From the NCBI RefSeq assembly GCF_012275445.1, contig NZ_JAAZQK010000002.1:549913-613912 (forward strand): a DNA stretch of 64,000 bases, read 5' to 3'. Of the stretch, positions 1 to 10,496 are shown one piece after another (position 1 is the first letter of the stretch; every line of letters begins with the position of its first letter). The DNA is from Rhizobacter sp. SG703. GTDB lineage: Bacteria > Pseudomonadota > Gammaproteobacteria > Burkholderiales > Burkholderiaceae_C. The translations under genes and the position numbers were made by a program. Below the pieces are notes generated by a model. The model had not been told where the DNA came from and searched no databases. It saw only the letters and a program-made list of their open reading frames with translations.

Positions 1-508
1 CTTCCGAGACCGGCACGCGCAGCTTGCGGCCCAGGTCGTTCACGAGGATCACCGGCTCGTCGTCCGGCACGGCCGGCGCCGCAGCCGGCGCGGCCCGCGA
101 GGCCTGCAGGCTCAGGCGCTGCGCGACACGCTGCAGCGCCGCCTGCAGCCGCTCGCGACGCACCGGCTTGGTCAGGTAGTCGGCGGCGTCGAGCTCGAAG
201 GCCTGCAGCGCATGTTCGGCATGCGCGGTGACGAACACGATGGCCGGCGGGTCGCTGCGGCGCCGCAGCTGCGCCGCCAGCTGGCGCCCGTCGGGGCCGG
301 GCATGTGGATGTCGAGCAGCAGCAGGTCGCAGTCGTTCGTGGCCAGCCAGTCGAGCGCCTGCTGGGCGCTGCCGGCCTCGCCGACCACCTCGGCGCGCGG
401 CTCGGCGCACTCGCCGACCAGGCCGCGCAGGCGCAGCCGCGCGAGCGGCTCGTCGTCGACCAGCAGCACGCGCAGCGCGGGCACGGCGGAGGGAGAGTCC
501 AGGCTCAC
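1..508 (-). CDS. algR: LytTR-type response regulator, AlgR-like (3' end outside window)
   Basis: Response regulator of a LytS/LytTR-type two-component pair. About 169 residues are visible. The receiver domain has the acidic pocket at D18-D19, the likely phosphoacceptor D66 (in [10 protein letters not shown]) and the conserved K114 (in [10 protein letters not shown]). After an Ala/Pro-rich linker the first residues of the LytTR DNA-binding domain ([13 protein letters not shown]) appear, then the window ends. The GTG start overlaps the kinase stop codon by 4 nt (GTGA), so the two are probably translationally coupled. In Pseudomonas the same order (argH, fimS/algZ, algR, hemC) controls alginate and type IV pili; that role is inferred by synteny only. 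Confidence 0.88.
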   Translation of the reverse strand, partial: MSLDSPSAVPALRVLLVDDEPLARLRLRGLVGECAEPRAEVVGEAGSAQQALDWLATNDCDLLLLDIHMPGPDGRQLAAQLRRRSDPPAIVFVTAHAEHALQAFELDAADYLTKPVRRERLQAALQRVAQRLSLQASRAAPAAAPAVPDDEPVILVNDLGRKLRVPVSE

Positions 509-1644
509 AGCGGCACCACGATCTGGACGCGGAACACATCGCGCTCGAGCTGGGTCTCGAACTGCGCGGCGACATCGTGCATCAGCTTCAGGCGCTCGCG
601 CACATTGCGCAGCGCCATGCCGTTGCCGGGGCGCGAACCGGAGCGCGGCACGGTGTTCGCGATGCTGACCACCGCATGCGCGCGCTTGACGCGGGTGCGG
701 ATGCGGATGACGCCGCCGTCGGGCGACGGCTCGACGCCGTGGCGCACCGCGTTCTCGACCAGCGGCTGCAGCAGCAGCGGCGGCACGCGCGCGGCGCCGG
801 CGTCTTCGTCGAGGTCCCAGCTGAGCTGCAGCCGGTCGCCGAAGCGGATCTGCTCGATCGCCAGGTAGCGCTGCGCGAGCGCGACCTCTTCGGCCAGGCT
901 GACCGATTCGTCGCTCGCGCTCAGCGCCACGCGGAACAGCTCGGCCAGGTCTTCGAGCAGGTGCTCGGTGCGGGCCGGGTCGAGCCGCGCCAGCGCGATC
1001 GCGGTGTTGAGGGTGTTGAACAGGAAGTGCGGGCGGATGCGCGATTGAAGCTCGGCCAGCCGGGCCGCGGTGTCGGCCGGCAGCCGGGCGCGGGCCCGCA
1101 GCGTCAGCCAGTAGAACAGCGCGGTCGCCAGCGCGGCGCCGGCCAGCACCGGCGCCACCGGGTGCATCGTCTCCTGCAGCCGGATGTCGACCGCCACCAG
1201 CAGCCCCCAGCCGAACCCGCCGCTCAGGCCGCCGAGGGCGGCCGCGGCGACCCATTGGCCGGCCGCCGGCAGCCTGGCGAGCCAGCGCTTCAGCAGGCAC
1301 GCCGACACCAGCCACAGCAGCACCGCCGGCAGCGCGATGCCGGCGCCCTGCGCGAGCAGGTTCAGCCAGGCTGCCAGCGTGGCCACGGCAAAGCTGACGC
1401 CGATCGCGACGACGGCATGCACGAAGAACAACGCGCGCAGCACGACGCCGACGTGGCAGACGTCGAAGGCCGACACCGGCCCGAGCGGCTGGCGCGCGAG
1501 CGGCACCGCGCCGAAGTTGGTGGAATTGAAGATGCTGCTGCCGCGCTCGTGCGGGTCGCCGGAGCGGGTGGAGTCGGGCCACAGCGGCGCCGGGCGGCTG
1601 GGCGTGGGGGCGAAGGCAGAGGTGGTCGCGTGGGGTTCGGGCAT
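505..1644 (-). CDS. algZ: LytS/AlgZ-family sensor histidine kinase
   Basis: Membrane sensor kinase of 379 aa. A Pro-rich cytoplasmic start is followed by about four hydrophobic segments between residues 66 and 182, then the His_kinase domain of the AlgZ/LytS type. The phosphoacceptor is probably H206 in [12 protein letters not shown], the hallmark of this family. The ATPase part has an N box near residue 305 ([14 protein letters not shown]) and a G-rich loop ([13 protein letters not shown]). The ATG at 1644 was chosen because the upstream in-frame start would add an unlikely Arg/Gly-rich leader. It diverges from argH and ends overlapping algR. It probably phosphorylates the neighbouring AlgR-like regulator; the signal sensed is unknown. 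Confidence 0.9.
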   Translation of the reverse strand: MPEPHATTSAFAPTPSRPAPLWPDSTRSGDPHERGSSIFNSTNFGAVPLARQPLGPVSAFDVCHVGVVLRALFFVHAVVAIGVSFAVATLAAWLNLLAQGAGIALPAVLLWLVSACLLKRWLARLPAAGQWVAAAALGGLSGGFGWGLLVAVDIRLQETMHPVAPVLAGAALATALFYWLTLRARARLPADTAARLAELQSRIRPHFLFNTLNTAIALARLDPARTEHLLEDLAELFRVALSASDESVSLAEEVALAQRYLAIEQIRFGDRLQLSWDLDEDAGAARVPPLLLQPLVENAVRHGVEPSPDGGVIRIRTRVKRAHAVVSIANTVPRSGSRPGNGMALRNVRERLKLMHDVAAQFETQLERDVFRVQIVVPL

Positions 1645-1776
1645 GGCAGCTGGGGCCGAATAGAATCCCGGGCTCCCCCGGTGCCTGCGGCCACCAGCGC
1701 ATTGTCGCCAACTGGCGGCGCCCGGCAACCGAGCCTACCAAGCGTTACACGACGCCCCGTCCCGAGCGCCCCGACG

Positions 1777-3183
1777 ATGTCCGCCAATCAACTCGACAAG
1801 AAATCCGAAGCCTGGTCGGCCCTGTTCTCCGAGCCGATGAGCGACCTGGTCAAGCGCTACACCTCGAGCGTGACCTTCGACAAGCGCCTGTGGAAGGCCG
1901 ACATCGCCGGCAGCCTGGCGCATGCCGAGATGCTGGCGGCGCAGTCGGTGATCGCGGCGCAGGACCTGGCCGACATCCGGCGCGGCATGGCGCAGATCAC
2001 GCAGGAGATCGAATCCGGCGCGTTCGACTGGAAGCTCGACCTGGAAGACGTGCACCTGAATGTCGAGGCGCGGCTGACGCAGCTGGTCGGCGACGCCGGC
2101 AAGCGGCTGCACACCGGCCGCTCGCGCAACGACCAGGTCGCGACCGACGTGCGGCTGTGGCTGCGCGACGAGATCGACGGGCTGCTGCCGCTGCTGGCGG
2201 CGATGCAGCAGGCGCTGGTCGGCGTGGCCGAGCGGCATGTCGAGACCATCCTGCCGGGCTTCACGCACATGCAGGTGGCGCAGCCGGTGAGCTTCGCGCA
2301 CCACCTGCTGGCCTATGTGGAGATGTTCGCGCGCGACGCCGAGCGCCTGGCCGACGTGCGCAAGCGGGTGAACCTGCTGCCGCTGGGGGCGGCCGCGCTG
2401 GCCGGCACCAGCTATCCGCTGGACCGCGAGCGCGTCGCGAAGACGCTGGGCTTCGACGGCGTGTGCCAGAACAGCCTCGACGCGGTCAGCGACCGCGACT
2501 TCGCGATCGAGTTCGCGTCGTTCGCGAGCATCACGATGATGCATGTGTCGCGGCTGGCCGAAGAGATCGTGCTGTGGATGAGCCAGAACTTCGGCTTCAT
2601 CAACCTGGCCGACCGTTACTGCACCGGCTCGTCGATCATGCCGCAGAAGCGCAACCCCGACGTCGCCGAACTGGCGCGCGGCAAGAGCGGCCGCGTGGTC
2701 GGCCACCTGATGGGCCTGCTGACGCTGATGAAGGGCCAGCCGCTGACCTACAACAAGGACAACCAGGAAGACAAGGAACCGCTGTTCGACACCGTCGACA
2801 CGGTGCGCGACACGCTGCGCATCATGGCCGAGATGGTGGCCGGCATCGTCGTGAAGCCCGAGGCGATGGAGCGTGCGGCGCTGAAGGGGTATGCGACCGC
2901 GACCGACCTGGCCGACTACCTGGTCAAGAAGGGCGTGCCGTTCCGCGATGCGCACGAGGTGGTGGCGCATGCGGTGAAGTTCGCGCTGACCGAAGAGCGC
3001 GACCTGAGCGACCTGCCGCTGGATGTGCTGCAGGGCTTCCATGCGGCGATCGCGGACGACGTGTTCGACGTTCTGAGCTTGCGCGGCTCGCTGAACGCAC
3101 GCAATGTGCTGGGAGGGACTGCGCCGGACCAGGTGCGGGCGCAGTTGGCGCGGCACCGGAAGAGGCTTCCCTTCACTGCGTGA
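1777..3183 (+). CDS. argH: Argininosuccinate lyase
   Basis: Last enzyme of arginine biosynthesis: cleaves argininosuccinate to arginine and fumarate in the cytoplasm. The 468 aa product has normal family length. The fumarase/aspartase-superfamily signature [12 protein letters not shown] lies near residue 285, with the flexible loop carrying the catalytic Ser. Other hallmarks are [12 protein letters not shown] near residue 113 and [11 protein letters not shown] near residue 160. The start at [13 protein letters not shown] fits family N-termini; the reading frame is open far upstream, but that extension is antisense to algZ. A 132-bp gap separates it from algZ. Confidence 0.97.
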   Translation: MSANQLDKKSEAWSALFSEPMSDLVKRYTSSVTFDKRLWKADIAGSLAHAEMLAAQSVIAAQDLADIRRGMAQITQEIESGAFDWKLDLEDVHLNVEARLTQLVGDAGKRLHTGRSRNDQVATDVRLWLRDEIDGLLPLLAAMQQALVGVAERHVETILPGFTHMQVAQPVSFAHHLLAYVEMFARDAERLADVRKRVNLLPLGAAALAGTSYPLDRERVAKTLGFDGVCQNSLDAVSDRDFAIEFASFASITMMHVSRLAEEIVLWMSQNFGFINLADRYCTGSSIMPQKRNPDVAELARGKSGRVVGHLMGLLTLMKGQPLTYNKDNQEDKEPLFDTVDTVRDTLRIMAEMVAGIVVKPEAMERAALKGYATATDLADYLVKKGVPFRDAHEVVAHAVKFALTEERDLSDLPLDVLQGFHAAIADDVFDVLSLRGSLNARNVLGGTAPDQVRAQLARHRKRLPFTA

Positions 3184-3227
3184 GGCTCTCTTCGCTGCGG
3201 GCGAGGTTTGGTTCACTGCGTGGCATT

Positions 3228-3643
3228 GCCGGGTCTCGCCCCGGCGGGCGAGTCACTTTCATTTGCTGGCTCAAATGAAAGTAACCAAAGCAAAGCGCCT
3301 CAACACACACCCTACGGTTCGTTCTGCTCGCTGCGGACAACACGGCCACGCCGCTGCTCTCCCACCTTGCTTGGGATTGTTGCCCTTCCTTTTTCCTCAC
3401 ACGCCCCGCTTCGGGTTGCCGTAGCCGTAGCCCGAATACCAATCCGGGGTCCAGGCGATGCGCAGCGAGCTGGACGGGAAGAACGCACAACAATCCCAAC
3501 CAAGGTGGAGGTCTAGCGGCGTGGCCGTGTTGTCCGCAGCGTGCAGAACGAACCGTATGGTGTTCGGGTTGAAAGCCCTTTGCTTTGGTTACTTTCATTT
3601 GGGCTCAAATGAAAGTGACTCGCCCGCCGGGGCGAGACCCGGC
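3228..3643. repeat. Large imperfect inverted repeat (two ~155-bp arms, ~105-bp centre)
   Basis: The 535 bp between argH and the SDR gene hold no credible gene. Positions 3228-3382 and 3488-3643 are near-identical inverted arms. Each arm carries ACTTTCATTTG...CAAATGAAAGTAACCAAAG, itself a small palindrome, and a GTTCGTTCTGC...GCTGCGGACAACACGG block. The AAAGTAACCAAAG core is a motif I know from dispersed intergenic repeats in beta- and gammaproteobacteria, where it produces spurious ORFs containing ESNQ. Short ORFs on both strands here fit that explanation and are not annotated as genes. Function is unknown; a transcript through it could fold into a very long hairpin. Confidence 0.85.
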
Positions 3644-3718
3644 AGCAGCCTCTCGCAGTGAAGAAGCTTCACTCCGCAGAGGAGCCCTCGCGCAGCGAGT
3701 CCCCCGCCGGGATGAGGC

Positions 3719-4489
3719 TCACCCCCGTCCCACAAAGGGCATCTGCGTCGCCATCACCGTCATGCTGAGCACATTGGCTTCGAGCGGCAAGCTCGCCATG
3801 TGCAGCAGGGCATCCGCCACATGCTGCACGTCCATCCGCGGCTCGACCATCGTGCTGCCGTTGGCCTGCGGAACGCCGCGCGTCATGCGCTCGGTCATGT
3901 CGGTGGCGGCGTTGCCGATGTCGATCTGGCCGACCGCGATGTTGAACGGCCGGCCGTCCAGCGAGCTCGCCTTGGTCAGCCCGCTGATCGCATGCTTGGT
4001 CGCCGTGTACGGCGCCGAGAACGGCCGCGGCGCGTGCGCCGAGATCGAGCCGTTGTTGACGATGCGACCACCCTGCGGCGCCTGCGCCTTCATCATCCGG
4101 AAGGCCTGCTGCGTGCACAGGAAGGCGCCGGTCAGGTTCACGTCGACCACTGCCTTCCACTGCTCGTACGTCAGGTCTTCGAGCGGCACGGCCGGCGTGC
4201 CGGCGCCAGCGTTGTTGAACAGCAGGTCGAGCCGGCCGAAGCGCTCGCGGGTCGCCGCGAACAAGGCCGCCACCGACGCCGGATCGCCGACATCGGTGGG
4301 CACCGCCAGCGCGTTCGCGGCCCGCTCGCCGGCCTGCGCCAGCGTCTCCTGCAGCGGCTCGGCACGCCGGCCGGCCAGCACGACACCCCAGCCTTCGCGC
4401 AACAGCGCCAGCGCACAGGCGCGGCCGATGCCGGTGCCGGCGCCGGTGACGAGGGCGATCTTCGAAGAGGAGGCGGCGAAGGCGTTCAT
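3719..4489 (-). CDS. Short-chain dehydrogenase/reductase (SDR)
   Basis: NAD(P)-dependent oxidoreductase of 256 aa, classical SDR. It has the cofactor motif TGAGTGIG at residues 15-22, NNAG at 92-95, and the catalytic Ser region (GSIS, around 147-150) with Tyr161 and Lys165 (YTATK). The ATG overlaps the stop of the upstream BPSS1780-like gene (ATGA), so the pair is co-translated. The substrate cannot be read from the sequence. A separate, unrelated SDR lies at 49.8 kb. Confidence 0.9.
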   Translation of the reverse strand: MNAFAASSSKIALVTGAGTGIGRACALALLREGWGVVLAGRRAEPLQETLAQAGERAANALAVPTDVGDPASVAALFAATRERFGRLDLLFNNAGAGTPAVPLEDLTYEQWKAVVDVNLTGAFLCTQQAFRMMKAQAPQGGRIVNNGSISAHAPRPFSAPYTATKHAISGLTKASSLDGRPFNIAVGQIDIGNAATDMTERMTRGVPQANGSTMVEPRMDVQHVADALLHMASLPLEANVLSMTVMATQMPFVGRG

Positions 4490-5295
4490 GGCGGAGGACT
4501 CCCGGTGTCCGTCGACGGCAGCTCGAAGCTGTCGGCGAAAGTGAAGAACAGCGATGCGTAGAAGGCGCTCATGACCACCAGCCACAACGGCAGCATCAGC
4601 ACCTTGCCAACCTCGACCTGGCCGAGCAGCGTCGACACGAGGCTCACCAGGATGACGGCCGCCAGCACCACGCCGAACCACACGAGCAGGTAGATGACGA
4701 ACGCGCCGCGGTTGCGCCAGCAGGCCACCAGGCTGAAGAACAGCGACTTCGACGCGCTCATGCCGCCCCAGTGCACCAGCCCCGGCGCATGCCACCAGAC
4801 GACGCTGAGCACCGAACTCAGCACGAACAGCACCAGCATGCCGAGCTGCAGGCTGCCGTCGGACAGGCGGGCGTCGATCATCTCCGGCGTGGTGCCGGCG
4901 CTGTACAGCAGTTGCTGCAGCTCGAGGATGCGCGAGCCGGCGATGGTGTAGGTCAGCAGCCAGATCAGGAAGGCCGCCAGCGCGTAGCCGGCGTAGAGCC
5001 ACAACTGTGCCCGCCGGCGCGCGCGGTCGACCCGCAGCGGCGCGATGAAGACGGTGGGCAGCGGCACCTGGCCGGCCAGCGTCATGCGCGTCGCGATCAT
5101 GAAGCCGAGCGACAGCAGCGGGAACATCCCGAGCAGCAGGAAGGGCCCGAGCACCGGCACGAAGGCGATCGCGAAGCTCGCGAACAACGACAGGCCGAGC
5201 AGGCCCGAGAAGGCCAACGGCCGCGTCGCGAAGGCGGCCAGGCCCTGGCGCACCCACAGGGCGCCGCGGCTGGCGGGAACATGCTGGAATTTCAT
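4486..5295 (-). CDS. BPSS1780-family integral membrane protein
   Basis: Inner-membrane protein of 269 aa with about six hydrophobic helices spread over the whole length. It matches a Burkholderiales family named after Burkholderia BPSS1780, whose function is unknown. A conserved-looking segment is [20 protein letters not shown] near the middle, followed by CWRNRGAF. It sits 36 nt downstream of thrB and overlaps the SDR gene by 4 nt, so thrB, this gene and the SDR gene are likely one transcript. No catalytic motif was seen. Confidence 0.85.
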   Translation of the reverse strand: MKFQHVPASRGALWVRQGLAAFATRPLAFSGLLGLSLFASFAIAFVPVLGPFLLLGMFPLLSLGFMIATRMTLAGQVPLPTVFIAPLRVDRARRRAQLWLYAGYALAAFLIWLLTYTIAGSRILELQQLLYSAGTTPEMIDARLSDGSLQLGMLVLFVLSSVLSVVWWHAPGLVHWGGMSASKSLFFSLVACWRNRGAFVIYLLVWFGVVLAAVILVSLVSTLLGQVEVGKVLMLPLWLVVMSAFYASLFFTFADSFELPSTDTGSPPP

Positions 5296-5331
5296 CGGGT
5301 CGGGGAGGTCGTGGGCACGATGTTGACGGCG

Positions 5332-6291
5332 CTAAGCCATCGCCGGGTGCCAGGCGTTCTCGACGCGCTGGCGCAGCACGCGCTCGAAGTGGCTGGGGTC
5401 ATGAGCCTGCAGCACCGACGCATCTCGCGGCAGGTGCAGGTCCCACAGGCGGGAGATCCAGAAGCGCAGCGCCGCGGCGCGCAGCAGCGCCGGCATCAGC
5501 CGCCGCTCGCCGGAGCCGAGCGGCCGCACCGCGTCGTAGGACTCGACGAAGGCGCGGGCGCGGTCTTCGGCCAGCCGCCCGGTGTCGAGGTCGATGCACC
5601 AGTCGTTCAGGCACACCGCGATGTCGAACAGCAGCGCATCGACGCCGGCGAAGTAGAAGTCGAAGAAGCCGGTCAGGGCATGGCCCTCGAACATCACGTT
5701 GTCGCGGAACAGGTCGGCATGGATCGGCCCGCGCGGCAGCGCCGCATACGCCGGCGACACCGCCACCTGCTGCTGGAACGCGAGCTCGGTCTCGATCAGC
5801 TCGCGCTGCGCGTCGCTCAGGAAGGGCAGCACCACCGGCACCGTCTCCGTCCACCACGCGAGACCGCGCAGGTTGGGCTGTTGCATCGCGAAATCAGCGC
5901 CGGCCAGGTGCATCTGCGCGAGCGCGGCGCCGACGCTGCGGCAGTGCAGCTCGTCGGGCGCGAGCTGGTGGCTGCCGCGCAGGCGGTCGACCACCGCCGC
6001 CGGCTTGCCGCCGAGCTGGTGCAGGATCTCGCCGGCGGCATCGGCCTGCGGTTCGGGCACCGCGATGCCGTGGCGCGCCAGGTGCTTCATCAGGTGCAGG
6101 TAGAACGGCAGCTGCTCGAAGCTCAGCCGCTCGAACACCGTCAGCACGTAGCGGCCCTGCGTGGTGTCGGCGAAGTAGTTGGTGTTCTCGATGCCGGCGG
6201 CGATGCCCTTCAGCGTCGTCAGCTCGCCGATCTGCAGGCGGGCCACCAGCGCGGCGGCGGTTTCGAACGAGACCTCGGTGAAGACAGCCAT
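5332..6291 (-). CDS. thrB: Homoserine kinase, choline-kinase-like type
   Basis: Phosphorylates L-homoserine with ATP in threonine biosynthesis. The 319 aa product belongs to the aminoglycoside-phosphotransferase fold used by many proteobacteria instead of the GHMP-type ThrB. The N-terminus ([20 protein letters not shown]) is typical. Near residues 190-200 is the catalytic [13 protein letters not shown] segment (HxDxxxxN), followed by the metal-binding Asp in GFFDFYFAG. It begins 2 nt downstream of the DUF2782 gene stop, indicating an operon. Confidence 0.93.
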   Translation of the reverse strand: MAVFTEVSFETAAALVARLQIGELTTLKGIAAGIENTNYFADTTQGRYVLTVFERLSFEQLPFYLHLMKHLARHGIAVPEPQADAAGEILHQLGGKPAAVVDRLRGSHQLAPDELHCRSVGAALAQMHLAGADFAMQQPNLRGLAWWTETVPVVLPFLSDAQRELIETELAFQQQVAVSPAYAALPRGPIHADLFRDNVMFEGHALTGFFDFYFAGVDALLFDIAVCLNDWCIDLDTGRLAEDRARAFVESYDAVRPLGSGERRLMPALLRAAALRFWISRLWDLHLPRDASVLQAHDPSHFERVLRQRVENAWHPAMA

Positions 6292-6293
6292 CG

Positions 6294-6632
6294 TCAGAAG
6301 GCGAGAACTTGCCAGACGCGCTGGCCGGCAACGCCGCGCGAGCCGTTGGGCGCCTGCGGCACGCCCTTGGCGGCGTTGTCCGGCAGGATCTCGTACTCGC
6401 CCTTCAGCGGGGCCTTGGTCTTCACGACGATGCGCTTCGTTTCGCCGCGCACGCGGAGTTCTTCGATGCGCGCGCCTTGGTCTTCGTGGACCAGGCGATC
6501 GACCTGAGGCTCGGCGGTGTCGAAGTCCTCGACCGGGGCGGGGATCGGCTTCGGGGCCGGCACGGGTTCGGCATGGAGCGCCAGGGAGGCGGACGTCAGG
6601 GCCAGGCAGGCCAGCGCGGGCAGCAGCTTCAT
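6294..6632 (-). CDS. DUF2782-family small exported protein
   Basis: Small protein of 112 aa with a signal peptide (MKLLPALACLALTSASLALHA, cleavage near residue 21). The mature part is rich in charged residues (VRGETKRIVVKTKAPLKGEYEI). It matches the DUF2782 family, typically found immediately upstream of thrB in proteobacteria; the function is unknown. An alternative ATG three codons upstream (6641) would add MRP. A periplasmic location is inferred from the signal peptide. Confidence 0.82.
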   Translation of the reverse strand: MKLLPALACLALTSASLALHAEPVPAPKPIPAPVEDFDTAEPQVDRLVHEDQGARIEELRVRGETKRIVVKTKAPLKGEYEILPDNAAKGVPQAPNGSRGVAGQRVWQVLAF

Positions 6633-6690
6633 GGGGCGCATTGTAGGCAGCGCTGCCGCCTGCGGCGCCCCCCCCAGGGTCAAGACCTGT

Positions 6691-7557
6691 TCAGTCCGGC
6701 CGCACCCGCAGGAAGGTGGCGAAACGCGGCAGCCCGCTCTCGTGAAACCCGCGGTAACGGTAGGTCACGGTGGCGCCGATCGGCGGCGGCCGGCGGCGGT
6801 CGGCGTCCTTCAGCCCGCTGCCGAGCCGCAGGCGCCGGCCGTCGGGCAGCTCGACCAGCAGCGCGCCGACCAGCCCGGCGTACTTGCCCTCGCCCGGCTC
6901 GTGGCCGACGACGCGGGCTTCGGCATCGTCCTGCGGCTTCAGCTTCAGCAACGCATCGCTGCGGTTGCGCTGGTAGAGCGCGTCGCCGCGGTGCAGCACC
7001 AGGCCTTCGCCGTTGACCGCGACCACGCGGCGCATCAGCCGGTGCAGCTCGGCCTCGTCGGCCACGCGGCCGTGCACCACCGCCTCGATCCACGGCGTGC
7101 CGACGGTGCGCACCAGCGGCAGGATCGCTTCGCGCCGGTGGTCGAAATCGGCCGGCTCGTCGGGCAGGTCGAACACCATGAAGCGCATCTGGCGCCACGC
7201 GGCGTCGTCGGGCACTTCGGCGGCCACCGCCGACGCCGCCGCGGTGAAGCGGCCGCGGCCGGCCCACAGCTCGCCGTCCATCGCGCGCTGCGGCCAGCCG
7301 GAGGTGAACCACGCCGGCACGCGGATCGGGTGGCCGTGACGCGTCAGCAGGCGCTGGCCGTCCCAGTAGCCGCGCACGCCGTCGTATTTCTCGCTGACCC
7401 AGTGCAGCGCCGGCTGGAGAGCGCCGCTTCGGTAGGGCTGGGCCAGCATCACCGAGGGGCTGCCTCGAACAACCGCCGCGGCCTGCGCGACAGTGGCCAG
7501 CGGACTGCAAGCATGGAGGGACATGACCAGCACGGTCAGGCCAATGGGTGGCGGCAT
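6691..7557 (-). CDS. ligE: ATP-dependent DNA ligase, periplasmic LigE type
   Basis: Small ATP-dependent DNA ligase of 288 aa. Motif I is EKYDGVRG with the AMP-accepting lysine at K57. Further nucleotidyltransferase motifs are MDGELWAGRG (motif III region), GEGLVLHRGD (IV) and LLKLKP (V). A short OB-fold follows, with no extra domains. The hydrophobic N-terminus up to about residue 28 looks like a signal peptide, as in LigE enzymes of Gram-negatives, which are thought to act outside the cytoplasm in DNA uptake or on extracellular DNA. A second possible ATG lies 11 codons in. It diverges from polA across 110 bp. Confidence 0.85.
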   Translation of the reverse strand: MPPPIGLTVLVMSLHACSPLATVAQAAAVVRGSPSVMLAQPYRSGALQPALHWVSEKYDGVRGYWDGQRLLTRHGHPIRVPAWFTSGWPQRAMDGELWAGRGRFTAAASAVAAEVPDDAAWRQMRFMVFDLPDEPADFDHRREAILPLVRTVGTPWIEAVVHGRVADEAELHRLMRRVVAVNGEGLVLHRGDALYQRNRSDALLKLKPQDDAEARVVGHEPGEGKYAGLVGALLVELPDGRRLRLGSGLKDADRRRPPPIGATVTYRYRGFHESGLPRFATFLRVRPD

Positions 7558-7667
7558 GGGGAACCTCGTCTTTCCGCCCTGCTGCCACGGTGGCGACAGG
7601 ACACTTGCATGGGTAACCGGCGGGCGCGACGAGTTCCATCGCCCACGCCATCCGCCACAATCGCCCG

Positions 7668-10496
7668 ATGGACGACACCCTTCCCAACGATGCCGGCACG
7701 CTGCTGCTGGTCGACGGCTCCAGCTACCTCTACCGCGCCTACCACGCGCTGCCCGACCTGCGCAGCGCCGAAGGCTTCCCGACCGGCGCGCTGCACGGCA
7801 TGGTGGCCATGCTCAAGCGCGCGCTGATCGACGTGAAGGCCGGCCACGCCGCCTGCGTGTTCGACGCGAAGGGCAAGACCTTCCGCGACGACTGGTACCC
7901 GGAGTACAAGGCCCAGCGCGCGCCGATGCCGGAGCCGCTCGCACAGCAGATCGAGCCGATCCACGAGGTGGTGAAGCTGCTCGGCTGGCCGGTGCTGATG
8001 GTGCCCGGCGTCGAGGCCGACGACGTGATCGGCACGCTGGCGCGGGTGGCGGCCGAGCGCGGCCACCGCGTCGTGATCTCCACCGGCGACAAGGACCTGG
8101 CCCAGCTCGTCAACGAGCGGGTCTCGCTGATCAACACGATGAGCAGCGAGAAGCTCGACGTGCCCGGCGTGATGGCCAAGTTCGGCGTGCCGCCGGACCG
8201 CATCGTCGACTACCTGGCGCTGATGGGCGACGCCGTCGACAACGTGCCGGGCGTCGAGAAGGTCGGCCCGAAGACCGCCGCCAAGTGGATCGCCGAATAC
8301 GGCTCGCTGCAGGGCGTGATGGACGCCGCCGCCGGCATCAAGGGCGTGGCCGGCGAGAACCTGCGCAAGGCGCTCGACTGGCTGCCGATGGGCCGCAAGC
8401 TGGTGACGGTGCGCGACGACTGCGAACTGGCCGAGCACCTCGCCGGCTGGCCCGACCTGGCCGGACTGGCGCTGAAGCCGAGCGACGACGCCGGGCTGCT
8501 CGACTTCTACGGCCGTTATGGTTTCAAGAGCTGGAAGCGCGAGCTCGAAGCCGCGGTCGCCGCGCCGCCGCCGGCGCCGATCAAGGCGACCAGGCCGCCC
8601 AAGCCGCCGGCCGACAACGGCACTGCCGACCTGTTCGGCGACGGCGCCCCGGACGAGCCCGACGCCGCGGCCCCGGCCGAGCCGCCCGCCGATGGCCGCT
8701 ACGACACCATCACCAGCTTCGACGCGCTCGACGCCTGGATCGCGCGCCTGCGGGCCGCGCCGCTGGCCGCGCTCGACACCGAGACCGATTCGCTCGACCC
8801 GATGCGCGCGCAGCTGGTCGGCATCTCGTTCGCGGTGCAGCCGGGCGAGGCGGCCTACGTGCCGCTGCGCCACGGCTATGCCGGCGCGCCTGAGCAGCTG
8901 CCGGTCGACGAGGTGCTGGCGCGGCTGCGCCCGTGGCTCGAAGACGCCGCGGCCCCGAAGCTCGGCCAGAACATCAAGTACGACATCCACGTGCTGCAGA
9001 ACGCCGGCGTCACCGCGCGCGGCTTCGTTCACGACACGCTGCTGCAAAGCTACGTGCTGGAAGCGCACCGGCCGCACAGCCTGGAAAGCCTCGCCGAGCG
9101 CCACCTGGGCCGCAAGGGGCTGAGCTACGAAGACCTGTGCGGCAAGGGGGCGAGCCAGATCCCGTTCGGGCAGGTCGACATCGAACGTGCCGCGCGCTAT
9201 TCCGGCGAAGACAGCGAGATGACGCTGCAGGTGCACCAGGTGCTGTGGCCGCAGATCCAGGCTGAGGAGGGGCTGCGCCGCGTCTACCAGGACATCGAGA
9301 TGCCGACCGCGATCGCGCTGCAGCAGATCGAGCGCAACGGCGTGCTGATCGATGCGCTGGTGCTGTCGGCGCAGAGCCAGCAGCTGGGCGAGCGCATGCT
9401 GGCGCTCGAGCAGGAGGCGCACGAGCTCGCGGGCCAGCCGTTCAACATGGGCTCGCCGAAGCAGATCGGCGAGATCCTGTTCACCAAGCTCGGGCTGCCG
9501 GTCGTCAAGAAGACCGCGAGCGGCGCGCCGAGCACCGACGAGGAAGTGCTGGACAAGCTGGCCGAGGACTACCCGCTGCCGGCCAAGCTGCTGGAGCACC
9601 GCAGCCTCGCGAAGCTGAAGGGCACCTACACCGACAAGCTGCCGCTGATGGTGAACCCCGAGACGCACCGCGTGCACACCAACTATGCGCAGTCGGTGGC
9701 GGTGACGGGGCGGCTCGCGAGCACCGACCCGAACCTGCAGAACATCCCGATCCGCACCGCCGAGGGCCGGCGCGTGCGCGAGGCCTTCATCGCGCCGCCG
9801 GGGCATGTGATCCTGAGCGCCGACTATTCGCAGATCGAACTGCGCATCATGGCCGACATCAGCGGCGACGAGAGCCTGCTGAAGGCCTTCGCCGAAGGCA
9901 TGGACGTGCACCGCGCGACCGCGGCCGAGGTGTTCGGCATCGAGCCGGCGGCGGTCACCAGCGAGCAGCGGCGCTATGCGAAGACGATCAACTTCGGGCT
10001 GATCTACGGCATGGGCGCGTTCGGGCTGGCGTCGAGCCTGGGCATCGAGCGCAGCGCGGCGACCAACTACATCGAGCGCTACTTCGCGCGCTACCCGAGC
10101 GTCAAGCGCTACATGGACGAGACGCGCGCATCGGCCAAGGACAAGGGCTACGTCGAGACGCTGTTCGGCCGCCGCATCTACCTGCCCGAGATCAACGGCG
10201 GCAGCGGGCCGCGGCGCGCCGGCGCCGAGCGGCAGGCGATCAACGCGCCGATGCAGGGCACCGCGGCCGACCTGATCAAGCTCGCGATGGTCGCGGTGCA
10301 GAACGCGCTGCTGGCCGGCAAGCGCGCGACGAAGCTGGTGATGCAGGTGCACGACGAACTGGTGCTCGAGGTGCCGGAGACCGAGCTCGACTGGGTGAAG
10401 GCCGAGGTGCCGAGGCTGATGGCCGGCGTGGCGACGCTGAAGGTGCCGCTGGTGGCCGAGGTGGGGATCGGGCGGAACTGGGACCAGGCGCATTGA
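7668..10496 (+). CDS. polA: DNA polymerase I
   Basis: Replication/repair polymerase of 942 aa with all three classical domains. Residues 1-300 form the 5'-3' exonuclease (LLLVDGSSYLYRAYHALPDL; STGDKDLAQLV). A proline/alanine-rich linker is followed by the 3'-5' exonuclease, which has an intact DTETDSLDP near residue 370. The family A polymerase part has DYSQIELRIMA near residue 719, KTINFGLIYGMGAFGL in the O helix and the catalytic VHDELVLEV near residue 893. Length and motif set indicate a fully active enzyme. The gene is monocistronic and ends at a strong hairpin. Confidence 0.98.
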   Translation: MDDTLPNDAGTLLLVDGSSYLYRAYHALPDLRSAEGFPTGALHGMVAMLKRALIDVKAGHAACVFDAKGKTFRDDWYPEYKAQRAPMPEPLAQQIEPIHEVVKLLGWPVLMVPGVEADDVIGTLARVAAERGHRVVISTGDKDLAQLVNERVSLINTMSSEKLDVPGVMAKFGVPPDRIVDYLALMGDAVDNVPGVEKVGPKTAAKWIAEYGSLQGVMDAAAGIKGVAGENLRKALDWLPMGRKLVTVRDDCELAEHLAGWPDLAGLALKPSDDAGLLDFYGRYGFKSWKRELEAAVAAPPPAPIKATRPPKPPADNGTADLFGDGAPDEPDAAAPAEPPADGRYDTITSFDALDAWIARLRAAPLAALDTETDSLDPMRAQLVGISFAVQPGEAAYVPLRHGYAGAPEQLPVDEVLARLRPWLEDAAAPKLGQNIKYDIHVLQNAGVTARGFVHDTLLQSYVLEAHRPHSLESLAERHLGRKGLSYEDLCGKGASQIPFGQVDIERAARYSGEDSEMTLQVHQVLWPQIQAEEGLRRVYQDIEMPTAIALQQIERNGVLIDALVLSAQSQQLGERMLALEQEAHELAGQPFNMGSPKQIGEILFTKLGLPVVKKTASGAPSTDEEVLDKLAEDYPLPAKLLEHRSLAKLKGTYTDKLPLMVNPETHRVHTNYAQSVAVTGRLASTDPNLQNIPIRTAEGRRVREAFIAPPGHVILSADYSQIELRIMADISGDESLLKAFAEGMDVHRATAAEVFGIEPAAVTSEQRRYAKTINFGLIYGMGAFGLASSLGIERSAATNYIERYFARYPSVKRYMDETRASAKDKGYVETLFGRRIYLPEINGGSGPRRAGAERQAINAPMQGTAADLIKLAMVAVQNALLAGKRATKLVMQVHDELVLEVPETELDWVKAEVPRLMAGVATLKVPLVAEVGIGRNWDQAH

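Noticed and set aside
577..1776. Long in-frame extension upstream of argH
   Set aside because: It is antisense to algZ, Arg/Gln-rich and lacks any family similarity; the argH start at 1777 matches known N-termini.
3173..3661. Short ORFs such as MKVTKAK... on both strands of the inverted repeat
   Set aside because: They come from repeat arms, are Arg/Ser-rich and are the usual spurious products of this repeat type.
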